NCBI GenBank assembly: GCA_051954235.1
Contig: JBQCHY010000044.1
Span: 43,359 to 107,358, forward strand
DNA from: 62-47 sp051954235
GTDB taxonomy: Bacteria > Pseudomonadota > Alphaproteobacteria > Rhizobiales > Xanthobacteraceae
DNA length: 64,000 nucleotides
Direction: 5' to 3'
Shown here piece by piece: positions 56,176-64,000 of this stretch; positions within the stretch are counted from its first letter, which is position 1, and every line of letters begins with the position of its first letter. The notes beneath the pieces were generated by a model, which had not been told where the DNA came from, searched no databases, and was given only the letters and a program-made list of their open reading frames with translations. A program made the translations under genes and the position numbers.

Positions 56176-56841
56176 TCAATCGTCGGCACCGGGGCGCTTG
56201 GGCTCGGGCCCCTGCAAGCCGTGGGTGATGAATTTCATATAGGCCTCGACCACCCAATCGGGGATAGGTTGCGGTCCGGTCGGGGTCTTTGCAAAGCGCA
56301 GATAAAGATAGAAGCGCGCGGCCATCAGCACGAATGCCAACACCTCGAGTTCGCGCGGCTCGTAACCCGATAGCTCGCCGCGTGCTTGGCTGCGTTTGAG
56401 TGCGGCGACGTAATGCGCCGACAGATTGCTGATGTGCTGGTCGAAAGCCGGCGGCGCGGCCACTTCGGCTTCGTTGAGCAGCCGGTAGAAGCCGGGATTT
56501 TCCAGCAGGAAGTCGAAGAAGCCGCGCAGGCCGCGCTCCTCGACATTCATCAGGCTCCGCGCGCCGGAGACGCGCGCTTTGAGAAATTCGATCAGGTCAT
56601 TTCCGACATCGGGAAGCAGTTGATCGAACAGGTCCTGACGGGATTTGAAGTACCTGTAGAACGTGCCGTGGGCGAGGCCGGCGCGCTCGGTGATCCGCGC
56701 GATCGACGTCTCGTCATAGCCGCGTTCGCCCACCAGTTCGGTGGCGGCCCGGATCAGCGCACGGCGGTTCGCCTTCACGCGCTCGGCGCGGCTTTGCTTC
56801 GGCTGGTCGGGCTCCGTTCCGTTCGGGTTTCGCGTACTCAT
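56176..56841 (-). CDS. TetR family regulator
   Basis: Encodes 221 residues from the ATG at 56841; a TTG two codons upstream also has coding frame but GGGAG spacing fits the ATG. The HTH (about 25-70) reads LIRAATELVGERGYDETSIA ... AGLAHGTFYRYFKSRQDLF. The C-terminal domain is helical with no recognisable ligand signature. Divergent from the LivK-type binding-protein gene at 57116; the 19-bp palindrome between them is a likely operator. Confidence 0.88.
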   Translation of the reverse strand: MSTRNPNGTEPDQPKQSRAERVKANRRALIRAATELVGERGYDETSIARITERAGLAHGTFYRYFKSRQDLFDQLLPDVGNDLIEFLKARVSGARSLMNVEERGLRGFFDFLLENPGFYRLLNEAEVAAPPAFDQHISNLSAHYVAALKRSQARGELSGYEPRELEVLAFVLMAARFYLYLRFAKTPTGPQPIPDWVVEAYMKFITHGLQGPEPKRPGADD

Positions 56842-56938
56842 CTCCAATTGTCTCCCAAACGGTCACGGGTCTGTCGAGGCGGCCATAACACGGGCCGCGC
56901 CGGAGGCGAACACCTGCCTTGGCACCATTTTCGATTGC

Positions 56939-56957
56939 GATTTGCGATTCGCAAATC
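56939..56957. promoter_or_regulatory. 19-bp palindrome, probable TetR operator
   Basis: GATTTGCGA-T-TCGCAAATC is an exact palindrome in the divergent gap. A TTGACA (-35 like) at 56965-56970 reads toward the binding-protein gene, so repressor binding would block that promoter. No strong -10 box is seen. Confidence 0.65.
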
Positions 56958-57115
56958 ATTTTTGTTGACAGGGTCCCAATCCGCGTGAGAGCTTCCGGGC
57001 ACCTGACGTCCGCCGATGGCGGAGGTCCTGCCAAAGAGCGGGGTGGCGACATCGACGCTTCGGGTAAGAAACTGAAAGCTCAGAATAATTTTCCCATGAC
57101 ACAGGGAGGGAAACG

Positions 57116-58342
57116 ATGGCGACCATGAAGAGGATCGTGCTGTGCGTGGCGGCCCTGATGACGGTGGCGTCGCCGTCGCAGGCCCAGGAGGCCGGCAACA
57201 AGCCGCTCAAGATCGGGGTGATGTCCGACATGAGCGGCCCGCTCGCCGATTATGACGGCGAAGGAGATGTGATCGGCGCGAGACTCGCCGTCGAAGACAT
57301 GGGCGGCAAGGTGCTCGGTCGACCGATCGAGGTGGTCAGCGCCGATACGCTCAACAAGCCGGATGTCGGCTCGGCGCTGGCGCGCAAGTGGTATGAGTGG
57401 GAAGGCGTCGAGACGATCGTCGGCGGCTCGACCTCGGCGGTCGGTTTGGCGGTTCAGAGCATCGCGCGCGAGAAGAAGAAAATCTTTCTGATCACCGATC
57501 CGGGCTCGTCGGATTTCACGGGCTCGGCCTGCTCGCCGTATGGCTTCCACTTCAGCTACGACACCTACGCGTTGTCGAACGGCACGGCGCGCGCGGTGCT
57601 CAAGCAGGGCAAGAAGACCTGGTTCTTCCTGACCGTCGATTACGCGTTCGGGCGCTCGCTCGAAAAGGAAGCCACCAGCTTGATCGAGGCTTCCGGCGGG
57701 CGCGTGGTGGGAAGCGCGCGTTTCCCGCTCGGCACCAATGATTTCAGTTCGTTCCTATTGCAAGCGCAGGCGTCCAAGGCGGATGTCGTCGCCTTCGCAA
57801 GTGCCGGCGCAGATACCGTCAACGCGCTGAAGCAGGCGGCGGAATTCGGCTTGCCGCAAGGCGGACAACAACTCGCCGGCCTGCTGGTGCTGTTGCCGGA
57901 TATCGAAGCGCTCGGGCTGAAGGCCGCGCAGGGTCTCATTGTCACCGAGTCTTTCTATTGGGACCTCGACGACAAGACCCGTGCCTGGACCAAGCGTTTC
58001 CAGGCCGCATTCAAAGGCAAGTATCCGACCATGACGCAGGCCGGCGCCTATAGCGCCACGCTTCATTACCTGAAGGCGGTGCAAGCCGCCGGCACCACCG
58101 ACTCCGACAAGGTTGCCGCCAAGATGCGGGAACTTCCGGTGAGTGATTTCTACAACGAGAACGTCGCGATCCGTGCGGACGGACGGGTGCTGGTGAAGAT
58201 GTATCTGGCGCAGGTCAAGACGCCGGCGGAATCGAAGTTGTCGCAGGACGTCTACAAGATCCTCGGCACCATCCCGGGCAAGGATGCGTTCAAGCCGCTA
58301 GCCGAAAGCCAGTGTCCGCTGGTGCGCGACGCCAAGAAGTAA
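57116..58342 (+). CDS. LivK-type ABC transporter substrate-binding protein
   Basis: Encodes 408 residues; start has GGGAGGG close upstream. The signal peptide ends near SPSQAQ. The mature protein shows the Peripla_BP_6 pattern: KIGVMSDMSGPLADYDGEGD, GARLAVEDMGGKVLGRPIEV, ETIVGGSTSAVGLAV and VDYAFGRSLEKEA. Homologues bind branched-chain amino acids, aromatic acids and amides. No LivHMGF permease or ATPase genes are adjacent, so it must use components encoded elsewhere. First gene of the TetR-controlled group. Confidence 0.88.
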   Translation: MATMKRIVLCVAALMTVASPSQAQEAGNKPLKIGVMSDMSGPLADYDGEGDVIGARLAVEDMGGKVLGRPIEVVSADTLNKPDVGSALARKWYEWEGVETIVGGSTSAVGLAVQSIAREKKKIFLITDPGSSDFTGSACSPYGFHFSYDTYALSNGTARAVLKQGKKTWFFLTVDYAFGRSLEKEATSLIEASGGRVVGSARFPLGTNDFSSFLLQAQASKADVVAFASAGADTVNALKQAAEFGLPQGGQQLAGLLVLLPDIEALGLKAAQGLIVTESFYWDLDDKTRAWTKRFQAAFKGKYPTMTQAGAYSATLHYLKAVQAAGTTDSDKVAAKMRELPVSDFYNENVAIRADGRVLVKMYLAQVKTPAESKLSQDVYKILGTIPGKDAFKPLAESQCPLVRDAKK

Positions 58343-58416
58343 GCCTTTGGTTCAACGCACTTCATCTTCCGCGGTCCCACAACGTGGGGCCGCTCACCAA
58401 CCGAGGAAAGACCGGC

Positions 58417-60153
58417 GTGTCAGTTCGGAACAAGAGGCAGACGTTGTACAAGAACGGTCCGATCATTCCGTTCGCGACCAATACCGGAGAGACGGTTGCC
58501 GCCTTGCTGACGGAAGGCAACAAGGTCATCGCTCTCGGATCGGAAGAGGAGGTTGCGGCGGTCGCGGCGAAGGACGCGGAGTATGTCGACCTCGACGGTG
58601 CGACCTTGCTGCCGGGTCTGATCGACGCGCATCCGCATCTCTTGCATTACGGCTCGCTGCATGAGCCGCTGGTCGATATCCAGAACGCGAAGTCGCACGA
58701 CGACATCGTGGCGAGGATCGCGAAGCGCGCCGCCGAGACCAAGCCGGAACAGTGGATCATGACCACGCCGGTCGGCGAGCCGCATTATTTCATTCGCCGC
58801 TCGCACCGCAATCTGCCGGAAGGCGATCTTCCGACGCGTCAGGTCCTGGACAAAGCATCTTCGGATCATCCGATCGTGATTCAGGCGTGGGCGCCGCGCA
58901 CCCCGAACGTCATCGCGTTCAACAGCATGGCGCTGGCGCGGCTTGGCATAGACCGGGAGACGCCGGATCGCGTCGGCAACGTCTGGATCGAGAAGCACAA
59001 CGGCGAGCCGACCGGGCGGCTGCGCGGCTCGGTGACGAACTACTATTCCTACGATCCGTTCGCGAACGATCTGTGGATGAAGATTCCGTTCCTGAAATAC
59101 GAGAATCTCGTTCCCGGCACCAAGACCGCGATGGCGACCTACAATCGCATGGGCGTCACCACGGTCTACGAAAACCATATGATGGACAAGCGGCTGATCG
59201 ATGCTTATCGGGAGCTGCGGGCGTCAAACGAATTGCGGCTCCGGGTGATGGTGTCGCAGGAAGCGGAATCCTACGGCATGCCGTGGAGCAAGCCGCGCGG
59301 ACGGGAAGAATTCGATCGGCGTCTCTCCGACGCCGCGCGCTCCATCGAACTCGACGATCCGTATTTCCGCTTCAACGGCGTCACCGTGATGTGGGACGGG
59401 ACCTGCTTCCCGGGCGGCATGATGATGTCGTCCGAATATATCGGACCTTATGGCGAGCACACCTGCGGCTTCTACAACACGCCGCCCGACAAGGTCGAGC
59501 GCGCGATGCGCTTCTGCGCCGAGCATAAGCTGCGCCTGAACACCATGTGCATGGGCGATAAAGCGAACGAGGAAAACCTCGCGATGCTGGAGCGGCTCGC
59601 GCGCGACCACGACATCCAGTCGCTGAAATGGATTCTGATTCATTCCGTCTTCATCACGCCCGAACAGATCGAACGCTATCGCCGGCTCAATTTCGATCTG
59701 ACGACGTCGATGTCGTTCTGTTGGGGCAAGGGCGATCTGTTCCGCGAAAAGATCGGCGACGGCCGGCTCGACGATATGATGCCGCTGCGCCGGTTCTTCG
59801 ATGCGGGCTTTTCGATCGCGGGTTCGAGCGACTGGGGCCCGAAGAATGCCTTCGAGCAGATCCAGCTTGCGTTGACGCACGAGTTCTGCGGTTCGGGTTA
59901 TCGCAATCTCGGGCCGGGGCAGAAGGTCACCCGCGAGGAAGCGGTGGGCATGTGGACGTGGGATGCTGCGCGTGTGCTGCAATGGGATGGCGTCGGCCGG
60001 CTGGGCCGGGGATGCAGCGCCGATCTCACCATCATCGATCGAAACCCGCTCTCCTGTCCTATCGACGACATCGGCGACACCCAAGTGATGCGGACGGTCT
60101 TCGACGGCAACATCGTTCATGACGACGGCAGCTTGCGCAGCCACAACATTTAA
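58417..60153 (+). CDS. YtcJ-like amidohydrolase (Amidohydro_3 family)
   Basis: Encodes 578 residues from the GTG at 58417, preceded by GAGGAAAG at six bases; the upstream in-frame ORF overlaps the previous gene. Family features: a short N-terminal beta domain, LLPGLIDAHPHLLHYG (HxH metal motif as H-P-H), an interior histidine in LIHSVFITPEQI and SIAGSSDWGPKNAFEQIQLA, then a C-terminal GRGCSADLTIIDRNPL. YtcJ-like enzymes hydrolyse C-N or C-O bonds in assorted amides; some act on exoenzyme products. The substrate is unknown. Confidence 0.85.
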   Translation: MSVRNKRQTLYKNGPIIPFATNTGETVAALLTEGNKVIALGSEEEVAAVAAKDAEYVDLDGATLLPGLIDAHPHLLHYGSLHEPLVDIQNAKSHDDIVARIAKRAAETKPEQWIMTTPVGEPHYFIRRSHRNLPEGDLPTRQVLDKASSDHPIVIQAWAPRTPNVIAFNSMALARLGIDRETPDRVGNVWIEKHNGEPTGRLRGSVTNYYSYDPFANDLWMKIPFLKYENLVPGTKTAMATYNRMGVTTVYENHMMDKRLIDAYRELRASNELRLRVMVSQEAESYGMPWSKPRGREEFDRRLSDAARSIELDDPYFRFNGVTVMWDGTCFPGGMMMSSEYIGPYGEHTCGFYNTPPDKVERAMRFCAEHKLRLNTMCMGDKANEENLAMLERLARDHDIQSLKWILIHSVFITPEQIERYRRLNFDLTTSMSFCWGKGDLFREKIGDGRLDDMMPLRRFFDAGFSIAGSSDWGPKNAFEQIQLALTHEFCGSGYRNLGPGQKVTREEAVGMWTWDAARVLQWDGVGRLGRGCSADLTIIDRNPLSCPIDDIGDTQVMRTVFDGNIVHDDGSLRSHNI

Positions 60154-60163
60154 GGATTGATCC

Positions 60164-60973
60164 ATGGAAAACAGATACGCGAAATACAAGCATTTGCTGT
60201 GCGAACACGTCGGCGAGCGGGTGCTCAAGATCACGCTCAACCGGCCCGAGCGCCTGAACGCGACCAACGAGGTGTTGCATCACGAATTGGTGCAGGTCTG
60301 GCTTGATGTCGAGGACGACGACGATGTCTCGGTCGTGATCCTCACCGGCGCGGGACGCGCCTTCTCGGCCGGCGGCGATTTCGAGATGCTGGAACGCAAC
60401 ATCAACGATCCGGCAACGCGCGCGCGCAACTGGAAAAGCGCGAGCAAGCTGGTCTACAACATCATCAATTGCTCGAAGCCGATCATCAGCGCGATCCATG
60501 GCCCGGTGGTCGGCGCGGGGCTTGCCGCCGCGCTGCTGGCGGACATTTCGATTGCCGCGCGTTCGGCCAAGATTATCGACGGGCATACGCGCCTCGGCGT
60601 GGCCGCCGGCGATCACGCTGCGATCATCTGGCCGCTGTTGTGCGGCATGGCCAAAGCCAAGTACTATCTGCTGACGTGCGAGCCGATCGACGGCGAAACC
60701 GCGGAGAAGCTGGGCCTCGTGTCGCTGGTTGTGGATGATGACCAACTGCAAGCCACGGCGTTGAAGGTCGCCAACCGGCTGGTGGAAGGCGCACCGACCG
60801 CGATTCGCTGGACCAAGTATGCGATGAACAACTGGCTGCGGATGATGGGGCCGACGTTCGACGCCTCCGTCGCGCTGGAGTTTCTCGGCTTCGCCGGGCC
60901 GGAAGTGCGCGAGGGCCTGGCTTCGCATCTCGAGAAGCGGGCTCCGAAATTCGATCCGGTCAGTCCCATCTGA
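60164..60973 (+). CDS. Crotonase (enoyl-CoA hydratase/isomerase) family protein
   Basis: Encodes 269 residues. Crotonase features: LNRPERLNATNEVLHHEL, oxyanion-hole stretches GRAFSAGGDFEML and IHGPVVGAGLAAALLADISI. By my alignment, the two Glu residues used by classical hydratases fall at non-acidic positions (GHTRLGVAAGDHA and AKAKYYLLT regions), so simple hydration is doubtful; isomerase, hydrolase or C-C bond chemistry is possible. Follows the amidohydrolase by 10 bases and precedes the CoA ligase, suggesting it acts on the CoA thioester made by the ligase. Confidence 0.82.
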   Translation: MENRYAKYKHLLCEHVGERVLKITLNRPERLNATNEVLHHELVQVWLDVEDDDDVSVVILTGAGRAFSAGGDFEMLERNINDPATRARNWKSASKLVYNIINCSKPIISAIHGPVVGAGLAAALLADISIAARSAKIIDGHTRLGVAAGDHAAIIWPLLCGMAKAKYYLLTCEPIDGETAEKLGLVSLVVDDDQLQATALKVANRLVEGAPTAIRWTKYAMNNWLRMMGPTFDASVALEFLGFAGPEVREGLASHLEKRAPKFDPVSPI

Positions 60974-60990
60974 ACCAACGGTAGCCAGAC

Positions 60991-62508
60991 ATGAACGTCG
61001 CCGACATCGTCCAGCATCACGCATCGTGGCATCCGGATCGCCTCGCGGTGATTTGCGGATCGAAGCGCGTCACCTACGGGCAACTTGCGGACCGCATCAT
61101 GCGGCTCGCGAGTGCGTTGGCGGCGCGGGGGATCGGGCGAGGCACGCATGTCGGTGTGCTGTCGACCAACTCTGCGGAGTATGTCGAGATCGTTTATGCG
61201 CTGGCAGAACTGAGCGCGACGTGGGTGCCGATCAATTTCCGCCTCGCGCCGCCCGAGATCGCCTACATCCTGGAAGATAGCGGCGCGAACTTCCTGTTCT
61301 ACTCAGCGAACTTCGAGGACGTTGTCGCAGGGCTGCGCGACACCGCCGGGTCGGAACTGACGGCCTTTCCGTTGGGGGATAGTCTCGACGGCAGCTACGA
61401 GGCGCTGATCAAGTCGGCGCGGCCGGCGTCGCGCGCGCTCTTGCAATCGGACGATCCGTTCGCGCTGATGTATACCAGCGGCACGACCGGCCGCCCGAAG
61501 GGCGCGCTTCTGACGCATCGCCAGTTCCTGAGCGGAACCTATTACTTCGCGGCCTCAATCGGCGCGGTCGCGCAGGATCGGAAGTTGCAGGCCATTCCGC
61601 AATTCCACGCGGGCGGCGCCATCTATCAGATGGCCTACATGCTGGTGGGCGCGACGATCGTGGTGCTGCCGGTGTTCGATCCCGGCGCTGCGCTGATGCT
61701 GATGCGCGAGGAGGGCGTGACCGCCGCCGGATTCGTTCCGGCGATGCTCAACGCGGTGGCCGAGGCGGCTGCGAACAAGCTCACGCCGCTGCCGGAACTG
61801 CGGCAGATCATGTATGGCGGCTCGTCGATTTCGTCCGCGGCGCTGGCGCGGGCGATGGATCTGTTTCCGGTGAATTTCTTCCAGACTTACGGCCAGACCG
61901 AAGCCGGCGTGATCGTTACGGTTCTGGATGACGAGGCGCACCGTCGCGCCAGGATCAGCGGCAACGAGCACCTGTTCCGTTCCTGCGGGCGCGCTCTACT
62001 TGGATACGATATCCGCCTGTTGGGCGCGAACGGATTCGATTCGACCAGCGGCGAACTGTGCGTGCGTTCCGATGCGGTGATGACCGGATACTGGAATCGC
62101 GCGGAGGCGACCGCGACCACCATTGTGGATGGCTGGCTGCGGACCGGCGACGTCGCGACGCGCGACGCGCAGGGCTTCTTCTATATCGTTGACCGCAAGG
62201 TCGACATGATCGTCTCCGGCGGCGAGAACGTTTATGCGCTCGAAGTGGAAAACGTGCTGGCCGACCATCCCGACATCGCAGAAGTCGCGGTGGTGGGCAT
62301 CCCGGATTCGCGCTGGGGCGAGTTGGTCGTCGCTGTCGTTGCCTCACGCGGCGACCGTGCAGTGACTTTGGAGCAGGTGCGAGAGCATTGTCAGGGCAAG
62401 CTCGGCGGCTTCAAGGTCCCCAAGCGGGTCGAGATGATCGATGCGCTCCCTCGGAACGGCTCGGGAAAAGTCCTCAAATACGCGCTGAGGAACCGCTTCG
62501 GTGCCTAA
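60991..62508 (+). CDS. Acyl-CoA synthetase, AMP-binding family
   Basis: Encodes 505 residues. ANL-superfamily motifs: ATP-binding YTSGTTGRPKGALLTH, YGQTEAG, GWLRTGDVATRDAQGFFYIVDRKVDMI and the C-terminal catalytic Lys in LPRNGSGKVLKYALR. It activates a carboxylic acid as acyl-adenylate then CoA thioester. Likely the entry step that supplies substrate for the crotonase upstream. The acid is not predictable from sequence alone; medium-chain or aromatic acids are both possible. Confidence 0.9.
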   Translation: MNVADIVQHHASWHPDRLAVICGSKRVTYGQLADRIMRLASALAARGIGRGTHVGVLSTNSAEYVEIVYALAELSATWVPINFRLAPPEIAYILEDSGANFLFYSANFEDVVAGLRDTAGSELTAFPLGDSLDGSYEALIKSARPASRALLQSDDPFALMYTSGTTGRPKGALLTHRQFLSGTYYFAASIGAVAQDRKLQAIPQFHAGGAIYQMAYMLVGATIVVLPVFDPGAALMLMREEGVTAAGFVPAMLNAVAEAAANKLTPLPELRQIMYGGSSISSAALARAMDLFPVNFFQTYGQTEAGVIVTVLDDEAHRRARISGNEHLFRSCGRALLGYDIRLLGANGFDSTSGELCVRSDAVMTGYWNRAEATATTIVDGWLRTGDVATRDAQGFFYIVDRKVDMIVSGGENVYALEVENVLADHPDIAEVAVVGIPDSRWGELVVAVVASRGDRAVTLEQVREHCQGKLGGFKVPKRVEMIDALPRNGSGKVLKYALRNRFGA

Positions 62509-62747
62509 CTCGGAAGTCTGCCGGTTGTTGGAGGATTATGTCGTCGCTCTGGGAGGGTACCCCATTTCGGGCGCACCAATCTTCATCGGAAATGTAATGA
62601 CCATATAATCCGATTGCAGTTGAAGCGCGGGATTGGCGCGGTTTTAGTCAATGGTCAAAACGCCCGGATCAGGCTTGGTCTGGGATAAGAAAACGAGGTG
62701 CGCTGGCGATTGCGCCGACAAGCCCCGGTTGAAGCGAGGAAAAGCGT
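62509..62747. other. Intergenic gap before the PRISE-type gene
   Basis: About 240 bases with no supported gene. The gap suggests that the PRISE-type gene may have its own promoter. GAGG lies eight bases before its TTG start. Confidence 0.35.
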
Positions 62748-63800
62748 TTGGCCAAGAAAATAGCTTTGATTGCCGGCGTGGGCGGCATGTGCGGCGGCAA
62801 CATGGCGCGCATGCTGCACGCCAGCGGCGAGTGGGACGTGATCGGCGTGTCGCGCGGCGATCCCGAACTCGGCGACTGGGTGCGCCACATTCCGGTCGAC
62901 CTGCTGGATCGCGAGGCGACGCTGAAGGCGCTCGCCGGCGTCAAGGGCGTCACCCACATTTTCTATACCGCGCTGCTCAACGGCCGCACCTTCGATGAGG
63001 AGAACGATCTCAACAGCCGCATGGCTGCGAATTTCCTCGATGGCGCCGTGCCGCATGCGTCGGACTTGCAGCATGTGCACGTGCTCGAAGGCGTGAAGTG
63101 GTACGGCTATCACCTCGGTGCCTACAAGACACCGGCGCGCGAAGACGACCCGCCATGCGTGCCGGCCTATTTCTACGAAGCGCAGCACGACCACGTGCTG
63201 AAACTACAGCAAGGCAAATCGTGGACGTGGTCGACCACGCGCCCCGGCGCGGTGTGCGGCTATGGCAACGGCGCGCGCATCAACCTGATGACGGTGCTGG
63301 CGGTCTACGGCACCATCATGAAGGCGCTGAAGCAGCCGTTCTATTTCCCCGGCGACGAGGACACCTATAACGCGATCACCTTCGCGTCCGACGTGCGCAT
63401 TCTCAACCGCGCGATGCTGTGGGCGTCGACCGATCCGCGCGCGGCCAATCAGGCTTTCAATATCGGCAACGGCGATTCTTTCCGCTGGAAATACATGTGG
63501 CCGCGCCTCGCCGCGATGTTCGGTCTCGAGCCGGGGCCGGTCAAGACCATGCGACTGACTGAGTTTATGGACGACAAGCGCGACCTGTGGAACGAGATCG
63601 TCGCCGGCAACGGTCTGCGCCAGACCGATCTGTTTCGCCTGGTGCCGTGGAGCTATGCCGACACCGTGTTCCGCCGCAAGTGGGACAATATGATCAGCAT
63701 GGTGAAGGCCTATCAGTACGGCTTCACCGAGATGATCGACAGCGAGCAGATGATGAAGGACATCATCGGCGATTTCCGGGCGCAGAAGATCATTCCGTAA
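62748..63800 (+). CDS. PRISE-type SDR (progesterone 5-beta-reductase/iridoid synthase-like)
   Basis: Encodes 350 residues from a TTG with GAGG eight bases upstream. The N-terminal Rossmann motif is AGVGGMCGGNMARML (GxxGxxGxxxA type). The active-site region reads HVLEGVKWYGYHLG, matching the Lys-x-x-Tyr of the PRISE class, followed by FYEAQHDHVLKL. Plant members reduce enones such as progesterone and 8-oxogeranial; bacterial members are known for enone reduction. An NAD(P)H-dependent reduction of an enone or related intermediate is likely. Its position after the CoA ligase is suggestive only. Confidence 0.8.
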   Translation: MAKKIALIAGVGGMCGGNMARMLHASGEWDVIGVSRGDPELGDWVRHIPVDLLDREATLKALAGVKGVTHIFYTALLNGRTFDEENDLNSRMAANFLDGAVPHASDLQHVHVLEGVKWYGYHLGAYKTPAREDDPPCVPAYFYEAQHDHVLKLQQGKSWTWSTTRPGAVCGYGNGARINLMTVLAVYGTIMKALKQPFYFPGDEDTYNAITFASDVRILNRAMLWASTDPRAANQAFNIGNGDSFRWKYMWPRLAAMFGLEPGPVKTMRLTEFMDDKRDLWNEIVAGNGLRQTDLFRLVPWSYADTVFRRKWDNMISMVKAYQYGFTEMIDSEQMMKDIIGDFRAQKIIP

Positions 63801-63876
63801 GGTTTCGTGGTGGCGGGGAGGCGGAAGCGATCCGCTCTTCAAATCTGCGTCGAAATGAAATTGAATCAGCATCATC

Positions 63877-63957
63877 ATGGCCGGGCCTGTCCCGGCCATC
63901 CACGTCTTTGAACTAGCTTTTCCTTTAAGGCGTGAATGGCGGGACAAGCCCGGCCAT
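63877..63957. repeat. Dispersed palindromic repeat with two facing hairpins
   Basis: ATGGCCGGG-CCTGT-CCCGGCCAT (63877-63899, perfect stem) and an imperfect partner ATGGCGGG-ACAAG-CCCGGCCAT (63936-63957, one-base bulge). The two halves are inverted copies of one another with matching CCACGTCTT/AAGGCGTG inward. Similar in design to 56041-56113. No gene is visible from 63801 to the window end. Confidence 0.6.
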
Positions 63958-64000
63958 GACGGATCAAGTTATTTCGCTTTGCTCGCAATGGCGGTCTGGT

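Overview
The window is GC-rich (apart from a few AT-rich promoter gaps). Its gene content (TamA/TamB, several solute-binding proteins, many catabolic enzymes, TetR and GntR-FCD regulators, and palindromic intergenic repeats of the ATGGCCGGG...CCCGGCCAT type) suggests an alphaproteobacterium of the Bradyrhizobium/Afipia/Rhodopseudomonas group. That placement is inferred from gene content and style only.

Layout. (1) 1-5785, minus strand: the TamA/TamB outer-membrane assembly pair; tamB runs off the left edge. (2) 6109-11708: a type I secretion ATPase and membrane-fusion protein on the minus strand, divergent from their probable substrate, a GH113-like glycosidase with an inserted carbohydrate-binding domain and RTX repeats. 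(3) 11808-11860: a 3' tRNA fragment, possibly an integration scar. (4) 11906-44995: the most unusual part. A gene of about 24.6 kb encodes an approximately 8200-residue LEPR-XLL/RTX surface protein. It is followed on the same strand by a SapC-family protein, a GAF-HlyD fusion, a PqqD-M50 protease-HlyD fusion and a shortened SecA-like ATPase. A HlyD-type lipoprotein is divergent upstream. I interpret this set as a dedicated export, maturation and anchoring system for the giant protein. It does not match any standard secretion type that I can name.

(5) 45199-47994: a TetR-controlled HpaB-type flavin hydroxylase and a cysteine hydrolase of the isochorismatase family, with two 13-bp operator-like repeats in the divergent promoter. 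(6) 48290-56011: a GntR-FCD regulator divergent from a probable operon containing a fumarylacetoacetase-family hydrolase, a NitT/TauT-type ABC importer (its ATPase gene has a one-base frameshift), an SDR dehydrogenase, a 2-keto-4-pentenoate hydratase-like enzyme, a second FAH-family enzyme and a LigI-like lactone hydrolase. (7) 56176-63800: a TetR regulator divergent from a LivK-type binding protein, a YtcJ-like amidohydrolase, a crotonase, an acyl-CoA ligase and a PRISE-type SDR.

Regions 5-7 together look like uptake and catabolism of an aromatic or cyclic acid. The enzymes found are lower-pathway enzymes; no ring-cleavage dioxygenase and no flavin reductase lies in the window, so the substrate cannot be named from this sequence.
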